Positions 8,739 to 17,349 of a stretch of DNA of 64,000 bases are shown here, in pieces. Origin of the DNA: Steroidobacter agaridevorans (GTDB lineage: Bacteria; Pseudomonadota; Gammaproteobacteria; Steroidobacterales; Steroidobacteraceae); contig NZ_BLJO01000006.1 in assembly GCF_009932555.1 (NCBI RefSeq), positions 343,648 through 407,647 of the forward strand, given 5' to 3'. A program made the translations under genes and the position numbers. How positions within the stretch are numbered: position 1 is the stretch's first letter; the number at the start of each line of letters is the position of its first letter. The notes beneath the pieces are model-generated. The model made no database searches. It worked only from the letters and a program-made list of their open reading frames with translations, and had not been told where the DNA came from.

Positions 8739-9872
8739 ATGGAAGGACACAGCGAAGCAGCGGCGGATGTCATCACTGGCGGCGTGATCGCTCGGGCCGT
8801 CGAGCCTGCCGCGGGCGAAGCAAAAGACCACCAGCACGGCCAGTGCCGCAACTGTGGCGCCACCGTCAGCGGCGCTTACTGCTCCAATTGCGGCCAGGCC
8901 ACCCACGTGCATCGCAGCCTGATCTCGCTGGGCCACGACATCCTGCACGGCGTGTTCCACTTCGAAGGCAAGGTCTGGCACACCATCCCGGAGCTGCTGT
9001 TTCGGCCGGGCCGTCTGACCCGCCGCTACATCGACGGCGAACGCGCCAAGTTCGTCTCGCCCATGGCGCTGTATCTGTTCATCGTGTTCCTGATGTTCGC
9101 CGTCATCCCGTTTACGGGCACCAGCCTGGAGACCGAACTGGCCGACAGCGATCCGCTGGGTGTCGGCGCGCAGTTCAAGGAAAACGTCACGGACAACATC
9201 GAAAAGCTCGACGATCAGATCGAGGCTGCGCGTGAACGCCTTGCGGAGCTGGAACCCAGCGCGTCGGAGCGCAAGAAACTCGAGGACCACATCGCGGCCC
9301 TGATGGCGACGCGCGAAGCCAATCAAGCCCTGATCGCGGGCGACTGGAAAGAAATCGTGAAGTTCGCGCAAGAGCAGCAAGCGAACGGCGAGGCAAAAGC
9401 GCCGGCCGCGCCCGACGTCGGCGACAAAATTTCGGAAACCGAGAGCCGGCTGAAGAGCGCGGTCGAGCAGGCCAGCAACAATCCCGCGCTGCTCGCTTAC
9501 AAGCTCAAGACCACCGGCTACAAGTTTTCATGGGCGCTGATTCCGCTCAGCGTGCCGTTCATGTGGCTGCTGTTCTTCTGGCGCCGGGACATTCACGCCT
9601 ACGACCACGCCATCTTCGTCACCTACTCGATCAGCTTCATGATGCTGTTCGCCGTCGTCGTCACGCTCCTGTACGACCTGGGCGTGAGCGCGTGGATCTG
9701 GGGCACGGCGATCGGTATCGTGCCCCCGCTGCATCTTTATAAGCAGCTGCGCGGCGCCTACGGAACCTCGCGCTTCGGTGCGTGGGTGCGGCTGTTCCTG
9801 CTGACCATCATGATCACCTTCGTGCTGACCCTCTTTGGCGTCATCCTGGTCGCGATCGGCATGACCGGTTGA
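8739..9872 (+). CDS. DUF3667-type zinc-ribbon membrane protein
   Basis: A 377-residue protein of unknown function. Near the N-terminus is a zinc ribbon CRNCG-X6-YCSNCGQ (two CxxC knuckles), followed by the DUF3667 hallmark region (VWHTIPELLFRPGRLTRRYI). After a first membrane segment (PMALYLFIVFLMFAVIPF) comes a long charged coiled-coil (about residues 150-270), then several C-terminal membrane helices. The start ATG 8739 is chosen because upstream in-frame sequence runs through the stem-loops and has no ribosome site. It stands alone between the amidohydrolase and a Gfo/Idh gene. Family members are inner-membrane proteins without an assigned role. Confidence 0.85.
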   Translation: MEGHSEAAADVITGGVIARAVEPAAGEAKDHQHGQCRNCGATVSGAYCSNCGQATHVHRSLISLGHDILHGVFHFEGKVWHTIPELLFRPGRLTRRYIDGERAKFVSPMALYLFIVFLMFAVIPFTGTSLETELADSDPLGVGAQFKENVTDNIEKLDDQIEAARERLAELEPSASERKKLEDHIAALMATREANQALIAGDWKEIVKFAQEQQANGEAKAPAAPDVGDKISETESRLKSAVEQASNNPALLAYKLKTTGYKFSWALIPLSVPFMWLLFFWRRDIHAYDHAIFVTYSISFMMLFAVVVTLLYDLGVSAWIWGTAIGIVPPLHLYKQLRGAYGTSRFGAWVRLFLLTIMITFVLTLFGVILVAIGMTG

Positions 9873-9914
9873 CGACGCTTCGCAATCGGGCCGCCTTGGC
9901 GGCAATATAGGGAT

Positions 9915-10970
9915 ATGGCACTACGAGCAGGCATCATCGGATTCGGCGTGGCGGGTCGGTATTTTCATGCGCCGCTGCTGCGGGCCGCGGGCTTTCATAT
10001 TCCCGCGGTCGTGACCAGTAAACCCGCGCCAGCCCAAGAATATCTCGGCGATGTCGACGTGCTCGCAACGGCCGATGAACTGCTCGCGCGCAAGGACATC
10101 GACCTGGTCGCGATTGCCTCGCCGAGTCCATTGCATGTCCCGCATGCGGCCGCGGCTTTGCGCGCCGGTAAACATGTCGTCGTGGACAAGCCGCTCGCAC
10201 CGAGCACGGCTGAAGTCAGTGAACTGGAACACCTGGCGACGCAATCCCAGCGCAAGCTGTCAGTGTTCCAGAACCGGCGCTGGGATAGCGATTTCCTGAC
10301 GATCAAGAAGCTCATCGAGCAAGGTCGCCTCGGCAAGATCAATTCTTTTCATGCGCGGTGGGATCGGTTCCGGCCCCAGGTTACCGACAGGTGGAAAGAT
10401 CGCGACGAGCCCGGCAACGGCATTCTCTACGACCTGGGCACGCACCTGATCGATCAGGCCTTGATGCTGTTCGGCCAGCCCGAGTGGTTGTACGCCAATG
10501 TTTTCAGCCAGCGCCCGAACAGCAAGACCGTGGATGGATTCGAAATCCTGATGGGCCAAGGCGCGTTACGCATGACGCTCGGCGTGAGTCTGATGTGCGC
10601 CGACGGCGGCTATCGATATCGCGTCAACGGCTCGGAGGCTTCGTTCCTGAAGGCCGGCCTCGATCAACAGGAAGAGCAGCTGAAAGCGGGCGTCGAGCCC
10701 GACGAGCACTTCTTCGGCGGCGAGCCCACCGAGCAGTGGGGCACGCTGGTGCATGGTGAAACTGGCCGTCGCGAGGTCATCACACCCGAGACCGGCCGCT
10801 GGCTCACGTTCTACGAAAAGATGCGCGAGGCCATCGAAGAGGACCAGCCGGTCCCGGTGTCAGCCGCACAGGCGTATGACACAATCCGGGTCATCGAGGC
10901 CGCGCTCACCAGCAGCGCCATGGGTTGCCGCATCGACCTGCAGCCCGCCGCGCCTCTCGTCAGCCGCTGA
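9915..10970 (+). CDS. Gfo/Idh/MocA-family NAD(P)-dependent oxidoreductase
   Basis: A 351-residue sugar- or polyol-type dehydrogenase. The Rossmann start RAGIIGFGVAGRYFHAPLL (GxGxxG) is followed by the family signature VVVDKPLAPS, where the usual EKP is DKP, and by the catalytic region DLGTHLIDQALMLFG. Length is typical. A purine-rich AGGGAT lies just before the ATG. It is followed after 9 bp by the YajQ gene, so the two may be co-transcribed. The substrate cannot be inferred; homologues with this N-terminus (GRYFHAPLL) include YdgJ/YvaA-like enzymes. Confidence 0.92.
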   Translation: MALRAGIIGFGVAGRYFHAPLLRAAGFHIPAVVTSKPAPAQEYLGDVDVLATADELLARKDIDLVAIASPSPLHVPHAAAALRAGKHVVVDKPLAPSTAEVSELEHLATQSQRKLSVFQNRRWDSDFLTIKKLIEQGRLGKINSFHARWDRFRPQVTDRWKDRDEPGNGILYDLGTHLIDQALMLFGQPEWLYANVFSQRPNSKTVDGFEILMGQGALRMTLGVSLMCADGGYRYRVNGSEASFLKAGLDQQEEQLKAGVEPDEHFFGGEPTEQWGTLVHGETGRREVITPETGRWLTFYEKMREAIEEDQPVPVSAAQAYDTIRVIEAALTSSAMGCRIDLQPAAPLVSR

Positions 10971-10979
10971 AGTACCGCC

Positions 10980-11462
10980 ATGCCATCGTTCGATATCGTT
11001 TCCGAGCTCGATGCCCACGAAGTGAGCAATGCCGTCGATCAGGCCAATCGCGAAGTCGGCCAGCGTTTCGACTTCAAGGGTACGGATGCCAAATTCGAGT
11101 TGAAGGACCTGGTGGTCACGTTGCACGCGAAGGCGGAGTTTCAGCTCAAGCAGATGCTCGACATCCTGATGCTCAAGCTGTCCAAGCGCGGCATCGATGT
11201 CGCCTGCACCAAGGTCGAAGATCCGGTCGTGCTCGGGCAGACGGCGCACCAGGTCGTCACCTTGCGCGAGGGCATCGAAAGCGAGCTGGGCAAGAAGCTG
11301 CAGCGCCTGATCAAGGATTCAAAGTTGAAGGTGCAGGCCGCGATCCAGGACAAGCAAGTGCGCGTCACCGGCAAGAGTCGCGACGATCTGCAGGAGGTGA
11401 TTCGACTGGCGCGCGGCGCGAAGCTCGACATGCCGCTGCAGTTCAAGAACTTTCGGGATTAG
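10980..11462 (+). CDS. yajQ: YajQ-family nucleotide-binding protein
   Basis: The 160-residue product matches YajQ end to end: the start MPSFDIVSELDAHEVSNAVD, the block GQRFDFKGTDAKFEL, and the end DMPLQFKNFRD are family hallmarks. YajQ proteins are two-RRM-fold cytoplasmic proteins; some homologues bind cyclic di-GMP and partner with a LysR regulator, as reported for Xanthomonas. The 3' end overlaps the convergent NDH-2 gene by 20 bp. No linked effector regulator is obvious here. Confidence 0.95.
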   Translation: MPSFDIVSELDAHEVSNAVDQANREVGQRFDFKGTDAKFELKDLVVTLHAKAEFQLKQMLDILMLKLSKRGIDVACTKVEDPVVLGQTAHQVVTLREGIESELGKKLQRLIKDSKLKVQAAIQDKQVRVTGKSRDDLQEVIRLARGAKLDMPLQFKNFRD

Positions 11463-12750
11463 CTCTGTCCGGATACGACTGCCAGTCCTTGGCGACGATC
11501 AAGCGCGCGCCGCGCCCGAACGTCATATAGGACCACGCCCATTGGATCAGCACCGACAAGCGGTTGCGGAAGCCGCTCAGTCGATAGATGTGCACCAACA
11601 ACCAGAACCACCACGCCGGCACGCCGGTAAGTTTCCAGCCACGAAACTCACTGATTGCACGACTGCGTCCGATCGTCGCCATCTGTCCGAGATCGACATA
11701 CTCGAACGCGGGACGCGGCGTTTGCGGGCCGTTGCGAACTTCTTTCCTGATCACGTTCGCCGCATAGATGCCTTCTTGCATGGCGACCAGCGCGACGCCC
11801 GGCAGCGGTCGACCATTGGGACCGGCGCGACTCGACATGTCGCCGGTGGCGAAAATTTCGGGATGACCTTCGATGGTCAGATCCGGCCCGGTGAACACGC
11901 GACCGGCGGGATCGACCGGCACGCCCAAGGTGCGACCGAGATCGGCCGCACGCACACCGGCCGCCCAAAGCACGGTCGCGGCTGCAATCTTGTCATTGCC
12001 GATGACCACGCCTTCGGCGGTCACATCGGTCACGCGTGCGCCCGTCCACACCTGCACGCCTAACGACTCCAGATCGCGCATCGCTCGCGCGGCGAGCTTG
12101 TCGTCGAAGGTCGCGAGAATTCTCGGACCGGCTTCCACCAGAATCACGCGCGTCTGACGGGGATCGATGCTGCGAAAATCGCGATCCAGCGTGAAGCGAC
12201 TCATCTCACCGATGGCGCCCGCCAACTCGACGCCGGTGGGGCCGCCGCCAATGACGATGAAGGTGAGCTGTCGTCGCCGCTCTTCGGGATGGGTCTCGCG
12301 TTCGGCGATCTCGAATGCTTCGAGCACTCGACGCCGTATCTCGGTAGCCTGCGGCAGCGACTTGAGCCCGGGCGCGTGCGGCTCCCATTCTTCATGGCCG
12401 AAATAGGCGTGCTGCGCGCCGCAGCCGAGCACGAGGTAATCGTAGGGAACGTCGCCAACGTCGGTGACGACTTTGCGATTCGCCGTGTCGACGCTCTGTG
12501 CCGTCGCCTTCAACACGCGAATGTTTCGATATCTGGCGAGCAGGCTGCGGATGGGAACGGCGATGTCGGCCGGACTGAGCGCGGCCATCGCGACTTGATA
12601 TAGCAGCGGCTGGAAGAGGTGATGATTTTCGCGATCGATCACCGTGACGGCGATGCCAGCGACATTGCCCAGGCGTTTCGCGGCATTCAACCCGGCGAAA
12701 CCGGCACCGACCACGACGACTTGTTTTTCTTTGGCCTGCTTATCGCTCAT
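11443..12750 (-). CDS. Type II NADH dehydrogenase (NDH-2), FAD-dependent
   Basis: A 435-residue single-subunit, non-proton-pumping NADH:quinone oxidoreductase. The FAD site VVVGAGFAGLNAAKRL is at the N-terminus, the NADH site FIVIGGGPTGVELAGAIGEM in the middle, and the second FAD motif near HPEIFATGDMSS. The C-terminal region (WWFWLLVHIYRLSGF and WAWSYMTFGRGARLI) is hydrophobic and amphipathic as expected for peripheral membrane attachment. The start ATG 12750 directly abuts the stop of the NUDIX gene, so the two are in one transcript. Confidence 0.93.
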   Translation of the reverse strand: MSDKQAKEKQVVVVGAGFAGLNAAKRLGNVAGIAVTVIDRENHHLFQPLLYQVAMAALSPADIAVPIRSLLARYRNIRVLKATAQSVDTANRKVVTDVGDVPYDYLVLGCGAQHAYFGHEEWEPHAPGLKSLPQATEIRRRVLEAFEIAERETHPEERRRQLTFIVIGGGPTGVELAGAIGEMSRFTLDRDFRSIDPRQTRVILVEAGPRILATFDDKLAARAMRDLESLGVQVWTGARVTDVTAEGVVIGNDKIAAATVLWAAGVRAADLGRTLGVPVDPAGRVFTGPDLTIEGHPEIFATGDMSSRAGPNGRPLPGVALVAMQEGIYAANVIRKEVRNGPQTPRPAFEYVDLGQMATIGRSRAISEFRGWKLTGVPAWWFWLLVHIYRLSGFRNRLSVLIQWAWSYMTFGRGARLIVAKDWQSYPDRANPESS

Positions 12751-13209
12751 CTATGCGGAAGCCTCACCCATATCCAGAGCGGTCTGGCGCGGCTCGATGT
12801 AGCCGGCCGCCCACTCGATAATGGGGGCAACCCGGGGAGAAACCAGTCGCAGCGCTTGCGCCTTGTCGACCCAGCGAAACTCGTTGTGCTCGGCGCGACC
12901 GAGCGCTTCGATCACGGGCAGCGATACTTCGACGGTGGGGGTCTTGGCGAGGTAGTAGCGGGCGACCTTGCCGCGGCTGTACGGGTTGGTCTGGATGTAG
13001 ATCTCACCCCAGGCGAAGTCCAGATCGACGATCAGGGTCTCTTCGCGCACTTCGCGGATGGCGGCGGCCAACGGCTCCTCGCCCGCCTCGACCATGCCTT
13101 TGGGAAAGTCCCAGTGGTTATAGGCCCGCAATAACAGGTAAAGCCAGCCCTCGTGAGTCTCACGAATCACAACCACGCCGGCGGACAGTCTCGTGGGGCG
13201 AGGGGACAT
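12751..13209 (-). CDS. NUDIX hydrolase (Ap4A-type)
   Basis: A NUDIX pyrophosphohydrolase of about 152 residues. The Nudix box GMVEAGEE-X6-IREVREETLI fits GX5EX7REUXEEXGU. The N-terminal SAGVVVIRETHEGWLYLLLRAYNHWDFPKG resembles diadenosine tetraphosphate hydrolases. Three starts are possible: GTG 13245 (GTGA overlap with the ahpD stop), ATG 13230 and ATG 13209. I take 13209 because family proteins begin a few residues before SAGVV; the alternative would couple it to ahpD. A strong stem-loop spans both ATGs. It lies between ahpCD and NDH-2 on the same strand, suggesting an oxidative-stress operon. Confidence 0.88.
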   Translation of the reverse strand: MSPRPTRLSAGVVVIRETHEGWLYLLLRAYNHWDFPKGMVEAGEEPLAAAIREVREETLIVDLDFAWGEIYIQTNPYSRGKVARYYLAKTPTVEVSLPVIEALGRAEHNEFRWVDKAQALRLVSPRVAPIIEWAAGYIEPRQTALDMGEASA

Positions 13210-13234
13210 GGCGGCCAGTATAGCCGCCATGTCC
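13204..13234 (-). promoter_or_regulatory. 12-bp perfect stem-loop spanning the NUDIX start codons
   Basis: The plus strand reads GGACATGGCGGC, a 7-nt loop CAGTATA, then GCCGCCATGTCC: a perfect 12-bp inverted repeat. On the coding (minus) strand it buries two candidate ATG start codons, and the loop reads TATACTG, which also resembles a -10 element. It could dampen NUDIX translation after ahpD, or be a protein-binding dyad. Confidence 0.45.
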
Positions 13235-13241
13235 GGTTTTC

Positions 13242-13799
13242 TCACACGCTCGCTGCGGCAGCGGCGGATTCGGCGTGATACTCCAACACGCCGGCGACGG
13301 CATGGATCACCGAGGCGATGCGCACGGCGCTCTGGATCTGCTCGCGGCTGATGCCACCGTCACGCAACTTCTTCTCGTGCGAGGTGATGCACATTCCGCA
13401 GCCGTTGACGGCCGACACCGCCAGCGACAGCAGCTCGAAGTCGAGCTTGTCGATGCCCGGGTTGCCGATGATGTTCATGCGCAGCCGGGCCGGCATGGTC
13501 GAATACTCGCCGTCTTCCACCAGGTGGAGGAAGCGGTAATAGATGTTGTTCATGCCCATGATCGCAGCGGCCGCGCGCGCAGCGTTTACATGCGCGTCAT
13601 CCAGGTGCGGCTTGGCCCACGACTCGATGGCGAGCGTGAGGTGCGGGTTGCGGGCGGCAATCGCCGTCGACAAGGCGACAGCGGCAATCTGCTTTTCGTT
13701 CAGGCCAGGGGCGCCCTGGGGAGTGAGCACGCTGCCGATATTGAGCTTCAGATCGCGCGCGTAATCCGGCAGCTGATCGCGGATCGTTTCGAGAGACAT
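13242..13799 (-). CDS. ahpD: Alkyl hydroperoxidase D (AhpD), carboxymuconolactone decarboxylase family
   Basis: The 185-residue product matches AhpD, which in mycobacteria reduces AhpC as an adaptor to dihydrolipoamide. The redox motif CGMCITSHEKKL (CxxC with following His) is intact, and the length is typical. The start ATG 13799 is preceded by the strong ribosome site GGTGGAGGATTAGTA. It lies 83 bp after ahpC on the same strand, separated by a 14-bp stem-loop, and the pair is divergent from oxyR, matching the actinobacterial and some proteobacterial ahpC-ahpD arrangement. Confidence 0.95.
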   Translation of the reverse strand: MSLETIRDQLPDYARDLKLNIGSVLTPQGAPGLNEKQIAAVALSTAIAARNPHLTLAIESWAKPHLDDAHVNAARAAAAIMGMNNIYYRFLHLVEDGEYSTMPARLRMNIIGNPGIDKLDFELLSLAVSAVNGCGMCITSHEKKLRDGGISREQIQSAVRIASVIHAVAGVLEYHAESAAAAASV

Positions 13800-13825
13800 T
13801 ACTAATCCTCCACCAGTTTTGTGGG

Positions 13826-13856
13826 GATGCCGGCGCGGAAAATCCGCGCCGGCATC
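13826..13856 (-). terminator. 14-bp perfect stem-loop between ahpC and ahpD
   Basis: A perfect GC-rich hairpin with arms GATGCCGGCGCGGA (13826-13839) and 13843-13856 and a 3-nt loop. It lies 27 bp after the ahpC stop and 27 bp before ahpD. On the minus strand it is followed by CCCCACAAAAC, not a U-tract, so it is better seen as a partial attenuator or mRNA-stabilising structure that would favour ahpC over ahpD. Confidence 0.6.
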
Positions 13857-13882
13857 GATCATCGAGCGATTGACGCTGTGGC

Positions 13883-14422
13883 TTAAGCAGCCTGCAGCGT
13901 GTCTTCGCCCTTCTTCCAGTTGCAGGGGCACAGCTCGTCGGTCTGCAGAGCATCGAGCACGCGCAACACTTCTTCAGGGCTGCGGCCGACGTTCAGGTCG
14001 GTGACGTACGCGAAGCGGATCACACCCTGCGGGTCGACGATGTACGTCGCACGCTGCGCGACACCGGCTTCCGCATCGAGCACACCGAGCGCCGAGGTCA
14101 GCTCGCGCTTGATGTCCGAGAGCATCGGGAACGGCAGGTTGCGCAGCTCTTCTTTGTCCTTGCGCCAGGCGAGGTGCACGAACTCGGAATCGGTGCTCAC
14201 GCCGTAGACGACGGCGTCACGGTCCGCGAACTCCTTGTTGAGCTTGCCGAACGCGGCAATCTCGGTCGGGCAGACGAAGGTGAAGTCCTTCGGCCAGAAG
14301 AACACGATCTTCCACTTGCCGGCCGAGCTGTTCGAATCGAACGGCTGGAAAGCGTTGTTCAAATCGTTCGACACCACGCCGGTCAGCGAGAACTGCGGGA
14401 ATTTCTGTCCAACACCTAACAT
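13883..14422 (-). CDS. ahpC: Peroxiredoxin AhpC
   Basis: A 179-residue two-Cys peroxiredoxin reducing hydrogen peroxide and organic hydroperoxides. The peroxidatic cysteine is in FWPKDFTFVCPTEIAAF and the resolving cysteine in ELCPCNWKKGED, like the AhpC of mycobacteria and other AhpD-linked enzymes. It is the first gene of the ahpC-ahpD(-nudix-ndh) run and is divergent from oxyR, whose product should activate it under peroxide stress. Confidence 0.96.
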   Translation of the reverse strand: MLGVGQKFPQFSLTGVVSNDLNNAFQPFDSNSSAGKWKIVFFWPKDFTFVCPTEIAAFGKLNKEFADRDAVVYGVSTDSEFVHLAWRKDKEELRNLPFPMLSDIKRELTSALGVLDAEAGVAQRATYIVDPQGVIRFAYVTDLNVGRSPEEVLRVLDALQTDELCPCNWKKGEDTLQAA

Positions 14423-14583
14423 GTATCACTCCTCCATCGACAATTACTTTGCGCTGGCTTTCGGCTGGGCGCGGTTTTGAAAAACGTGCCGTGAAGAACC
14501 CCGGCTTTGGAGTCCTCTGCGGCGACGGATGCAATTATGCGGGCGGAACCTGCAATCGCCAATCGATTGTTTCGGTATTTTTG

Positions 14584-14598
14584 ATAGACTCCGCCTAT
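14584..14598. promoter_or_regulatory. Candidate OxyR site (ATAG-N7-CTAT) in the ahpC-oxyR interval
   Basis: The 221-bp divergent region contains ATAG-ACTCCGC-CTAT, exactly half of the four-part OxyR consensus (ATAG N7 CTAT N7 ATAG N7 CTAT). The second half is not well conserved. The site lies 46 bp before the oxyR ATG, fitting autoregulation plus activation of ahpC. Confidence 0.45.
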
Positions 14599-14643
14599 GA
14601 GGCTATTCTACCCATCCTTCGTGACGATTGGGGTTACTCGCCC

Positions 14644-15534
14644 ATGAACCTGCGCGACCTGCGTTATTTCGTGGCCCTCGCCGATACCAAGCACTTCGGC
14701 AAAGCCGCCGAGCGCTCCTTCGTCAGCCAGCCGACCTTGTCGGCGCAGTTGAAGAAGCTGGAAAACTACCTCGGCGTGCAATTGATCGAGCGACAGCCGC
14801 GGCGGGTAACGCTGACCGAGACCGGCGCGAAGATCCTACCGCTCGCGCGCCGCATCCTGCAGGAGAGCGACGAGATCATCTCGCTGGCCCGCAACGAACA
14901 TGACCCCTTATCCGGCAAACTCAAGCTCGGATTGATCCCGACCATCGGTCCCTACCTATTGCCATTGGTGGCTCGACGGCTGCGCAAGCAGTTGCCGCAG
15001 CTCAAAGTGATGCTGTACGAGTATCAGACGCAGCAGCTGCTCGAGAAATTGCGCGACGGCGAGATCGAAGTCGCGATCCTGGCGCTGCCCGTGCCCATGG
15101 ACGGATTGGAATCGCGCGAGCTGTATCACGAGGACTTCAACGTCGCGGTGCCCAACAATCACCCGTTGGCGAAGAAGGCGCATATCAAGCTCGACGATCT
15201 GAGTGGCGAGACCTTGCTGCTGCTCGAGGACGGCCACTGCCTGCGCGATCAAGCGCTGGATGTGTGCAATCGCATCGACGTGAAAGAGAACGAGGACTAT
15301 CGAGCCACCAGTCTGGAAACGTTGCGACAGATGGTGGCCGCCGGCCTGGGCATCACATTACTGCCGGATCTGGCGACGCGCGGTCCGTTCGGCTCGGGTC
15401 AAGGGCTCGCGGTCAAAGAGTTCGCGCGGCCCGTGCCTACTCGTACGGTCGGCGCGGTCTGGCGCAAGAGCACTTCTCGCACCGAGGCAATCAACGCGAT
15501 GTGCGAAGTCATCAAAACGGCGATGGCCGAATGA
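14644..15534 (+). CDS. oxyR: OxyR hydrogen-peroxide sensor, LysR family
   Basis: A 296-residue LysR regulator identifiable as OxyR. Starting from ATG 14644 (MNLRDLRYFVALADT), the two redox cysteines fall at residues 199 and 208 (EDGHCLRDQALDVC), the same numbers as in Escherichia coli OxyR, followed by the conserved ATSLETLRQMVAAGLGITLLP. An upstream in-frame ATG (14449) would run through the promoter and is rejected. It is divergent from ahpCD and its TGA overlaps the ATG of the copper chaperone gene. Confidence 0.96.
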   Translation: MNLRDLRYFVALADTKHFGKAAERSFVSQPTLSAQLKKLENYLGVQLIERQPRRVTLTETGAKILPLARRILQESDEIISLARNEHDPLSGKLKLGLIPTIGPYLLPLVARRLRKQLPQLKVMLYEYQTQQLLEKLRDGEIEVAILALPVPMDGLESRELYHEDFNVAVPNNHPLAKKAHIKLDDLSGETLLLLEDGHCLRDQALDVCNRIDVKENEDYRATSLETLRQMVAAGLGITLLPDLATRGPFGSGQGLAVKEFARPVPTRTVGAVWRKSTSRTEAINAMCEVIKTAMAE

Positions 15535-15968
15535 TCCACCTGCTGAGAAATCTGGCGCTTGTATCCATCGTGCTGATCGCCGCTGGCTGCGATCGTATCG
15601 GCGCACCGGTGCGCGTGGACGATGCATGGGCCAATGCGACGCCAGCAGGCGCTACAGTCGCGGCCGTGTATATGAAGATCACGACCAAGGACGCCGACAC
15701 GCTGCTGTCCGCGACCACGACCGTTGCCGATCACATCGAAATGCACACCAACAGCGAACAGAACGGCATGATGCAAATGCGGCCGCTGTCGAACGTGCCG
15801 CTCGAGGCTGGCGAGCCGTTCACCTTCGCTCCGGGCGGCGCCCACTTCATGCTGGTGGAATTGCGCCAGCCACTGACGGCCGGCCTGCGCTTCCCGATGA
15901 CGCTGCAGTTCCAGCATGCCCCGGCGCAGACGGTGCAAGTGCAGGTCGTTGAACTCGGCAGCCGCTAA
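15531..15968 (+). CDS. PCuAC-type periplasmic copper chaperone, lipoprotein
   Basis: A 145-residue copper(I) chaperone of the PCuAC (DUF461) family, which delivers copper to cytochrome oxidase CuA. The copper motif is present: HIEMHT, then MMQMR, and GGAHFMLVEL (H-M-H-M ligands). The N-terminus has a signal ending in a lipobox (LIAAGC, Cys20), so it is probably membrane-anchored. The ATG overlaps the oxyR stop as ATGA, an unusual coupling of copper handling with the peroxide regulator. Confidence 0.9.
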   Translation: MIHLLRNLALVSIVLIAAGCDRIGAPVRVDDAWANATPAGATVAAVYMKITTKDADTLLSATTTVADHIEMHTNSEQNGMMQMRPLSNVPLEAGEPFTFAPGGAHFMLVELRQPLTAGLRFPMTLQFQHAPAQTVQVQVVELGSR

Positions 15969-15987
15969 GGGCGTTTACTAGCTACAC

Positions 15988-17265
15988 ATGTCCAATCCGC
16001 CCGCCCTTCCGAGTCCCGCCGACTTACACGAAGACCAGATCGTCGCGCTATTGCGATCGGGGGCACACGCGGCGCTATTGAGTGCGTACTTCGGCGAGTT
16101 CGAGTATCGCGAGCTGGCGCAACTGGCGAAGCTCTCGGCCACTCGCGGCAACGGTCGTGGCGAGGTGGTGTTCATCCTGCCCGGCATCATGGGCTCGCGC
16201 TTGGGATCGTTGCGGCGACGAATAACGTCGTTGCTTTGGCTGCATCCGATGGCCATCGCACAGGGCGGGCTGTCGCAGCTGGCATTGCCGGCCGGAAAGT
16301 CGCTGCGTGCGCTCGGCGTCATGCTGCCCGGTTATCTGAAACTGCGCCTGTCGCTGGAGATCGCCGGCTTCCTGCCGGTGTTCCATCCTTTTGACTGGCG
16401 CGCCGATCTGGAGACCCTGGCTCGGGCACTGACGCGCGCCATCGAGAAATCCGGCGCCCGCAAGGTGCACATCGTCGCGCACAGCATGGGCGGCCTGGTT
16501 GCGAGAATCGCGTTGGCGAACGATCGCGACCGGCGCATCCAACGGCTGGTGCAACTCGGCGCACCCAACCAAGGATCGTTCGCGCCGGTGCAGGCCATGC
16601 GCGCCGCTTATCCGACGGTTCGCAAAATCGCCGCACTCGATCAGCTCAGTACGGCGGAGCAACTCGCGCGCACCGTGTTTCTCACGCTGCCCGGCCTCTA
16701 TCAAATGTTGCCGTCGGCGCTGACGGCCGATGAGCCGAATCTGTTCGACCCCGCGCAGTGGCCCCAGGACGATCTCGCGCCCGATGCCGCGATGCTGAAC
16801 CGGGCCGGCAAAGTGCGCAGCCGCATGCCCCCGCCCGATGAACGCTGCGCCGTCATCGTCGGCACGAATCAGGAAACAGTGACGTCACTACGATTGTGCG
16901 ACGGCGGCTTCGAATATTCAGTCCGGCGCGATGGCGATGGCACGGTGCCGCTGGCTCGCGCGCTCTGGGAAGGTGCGGATACGTGGTTCGTTCAGGAGAA
17001 TCACGGCGCGCTGACCAACAATAATGAAGTGCTGGCCGCGGTCAGCAACATCCTGAAGGAAGGAACGACGGGGCGACTGTCCACCACGCGACCTGCGCCG
17101 GCAAACGAGATCGTCCGCACAGTCAGCGACACCGAGTTGCGGGCGGCAGCCACACAAAAGGTGCATTGGGATCGCCTGACGCTCGACAGTCGCCGGCGCA
17201 TTTTAGATCCCATTATTACTCCAGAGTTCAGTTCGGCGGTTCCGGTGGTGCCCCGCACTGCTTAG
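15988..17265 (+). CDS. LCAT-like lipase/acyltransferase (alpha/beta hydrolase)
   Basis: The 425-residue product resembles lecithin:cholesterol acyltransferase-like hydrolases: an N-terminal oxyanion region FILPGIMGSRLG, the nucleophile elbow VAHSMGGLVARIAL, and a C-terminal His candidate in VQENHGALTNN. No signal peptide is seen, so it may be cytoplasmic or exported otherwise. It follows the copper chaperone by 19 bp. The substrate (phospholipid, ester or polyester) is not clear. Confidence 0.82.
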   Translation: MSNPPALPSPADLHEDQIVALLRSGAHAALLSAYFGEFEYRELAQLAKLSATRGNGRGEVVFILPGIMGSRLGSLRRRITSLLWLHPMAIAQGGLSQLALPAGKSLRALGVMLPGYLKLRLSLEIAGFLPVFHPFDWRADLETLARALTRAIEKSGARKVHIVAHSMGGLVARIALANDRDRRIQRLVQLGAPNQGSFAPVQAMRAAYPTVRKIAALDQLSTAEQLARTVFLTLPGLYQMLPSALTADEPNLFDPAQWPQDDLAPDAAMLNRAGKVRSRMPPPDERCAVIVGTNQETVTSLRLCDGGFEYSVRRDGDGTVPLARALWEGADTWFVQENHGALTNNNEVLAAVSNILKEGTTGRLSTTRPAPANEIVRTVSDTELRAAATQKVHWDRLTLDSRRRILDPIITPEFSSAVPVVPRTA

Positions 17266-17349
17266 GTGTACGCTAGCTCACCGATCGAGTAATCACCGCG
17301 CCGGCAACGTTTCAGCGCAGTGTCGTCGTTGATAGGGGGCTAAGTAACG

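Noticed and set aside
9890-9903. GCCGCC-TT-GGCGGC hairpin between DUF3667 and Gfo/Idh genes
   Set aside because: Only 6-bp arms with a 2-nt loop in GC-rich DNA; expected by chance and lacking a U-tract.
14449-14643. N-terminal extension of oxyR to ATG 14449
   Set aside because: It would cross the candidate OxyR site and shift the redox cysteines away from positions 199 and 208, which fit exactly with ATG 14644.
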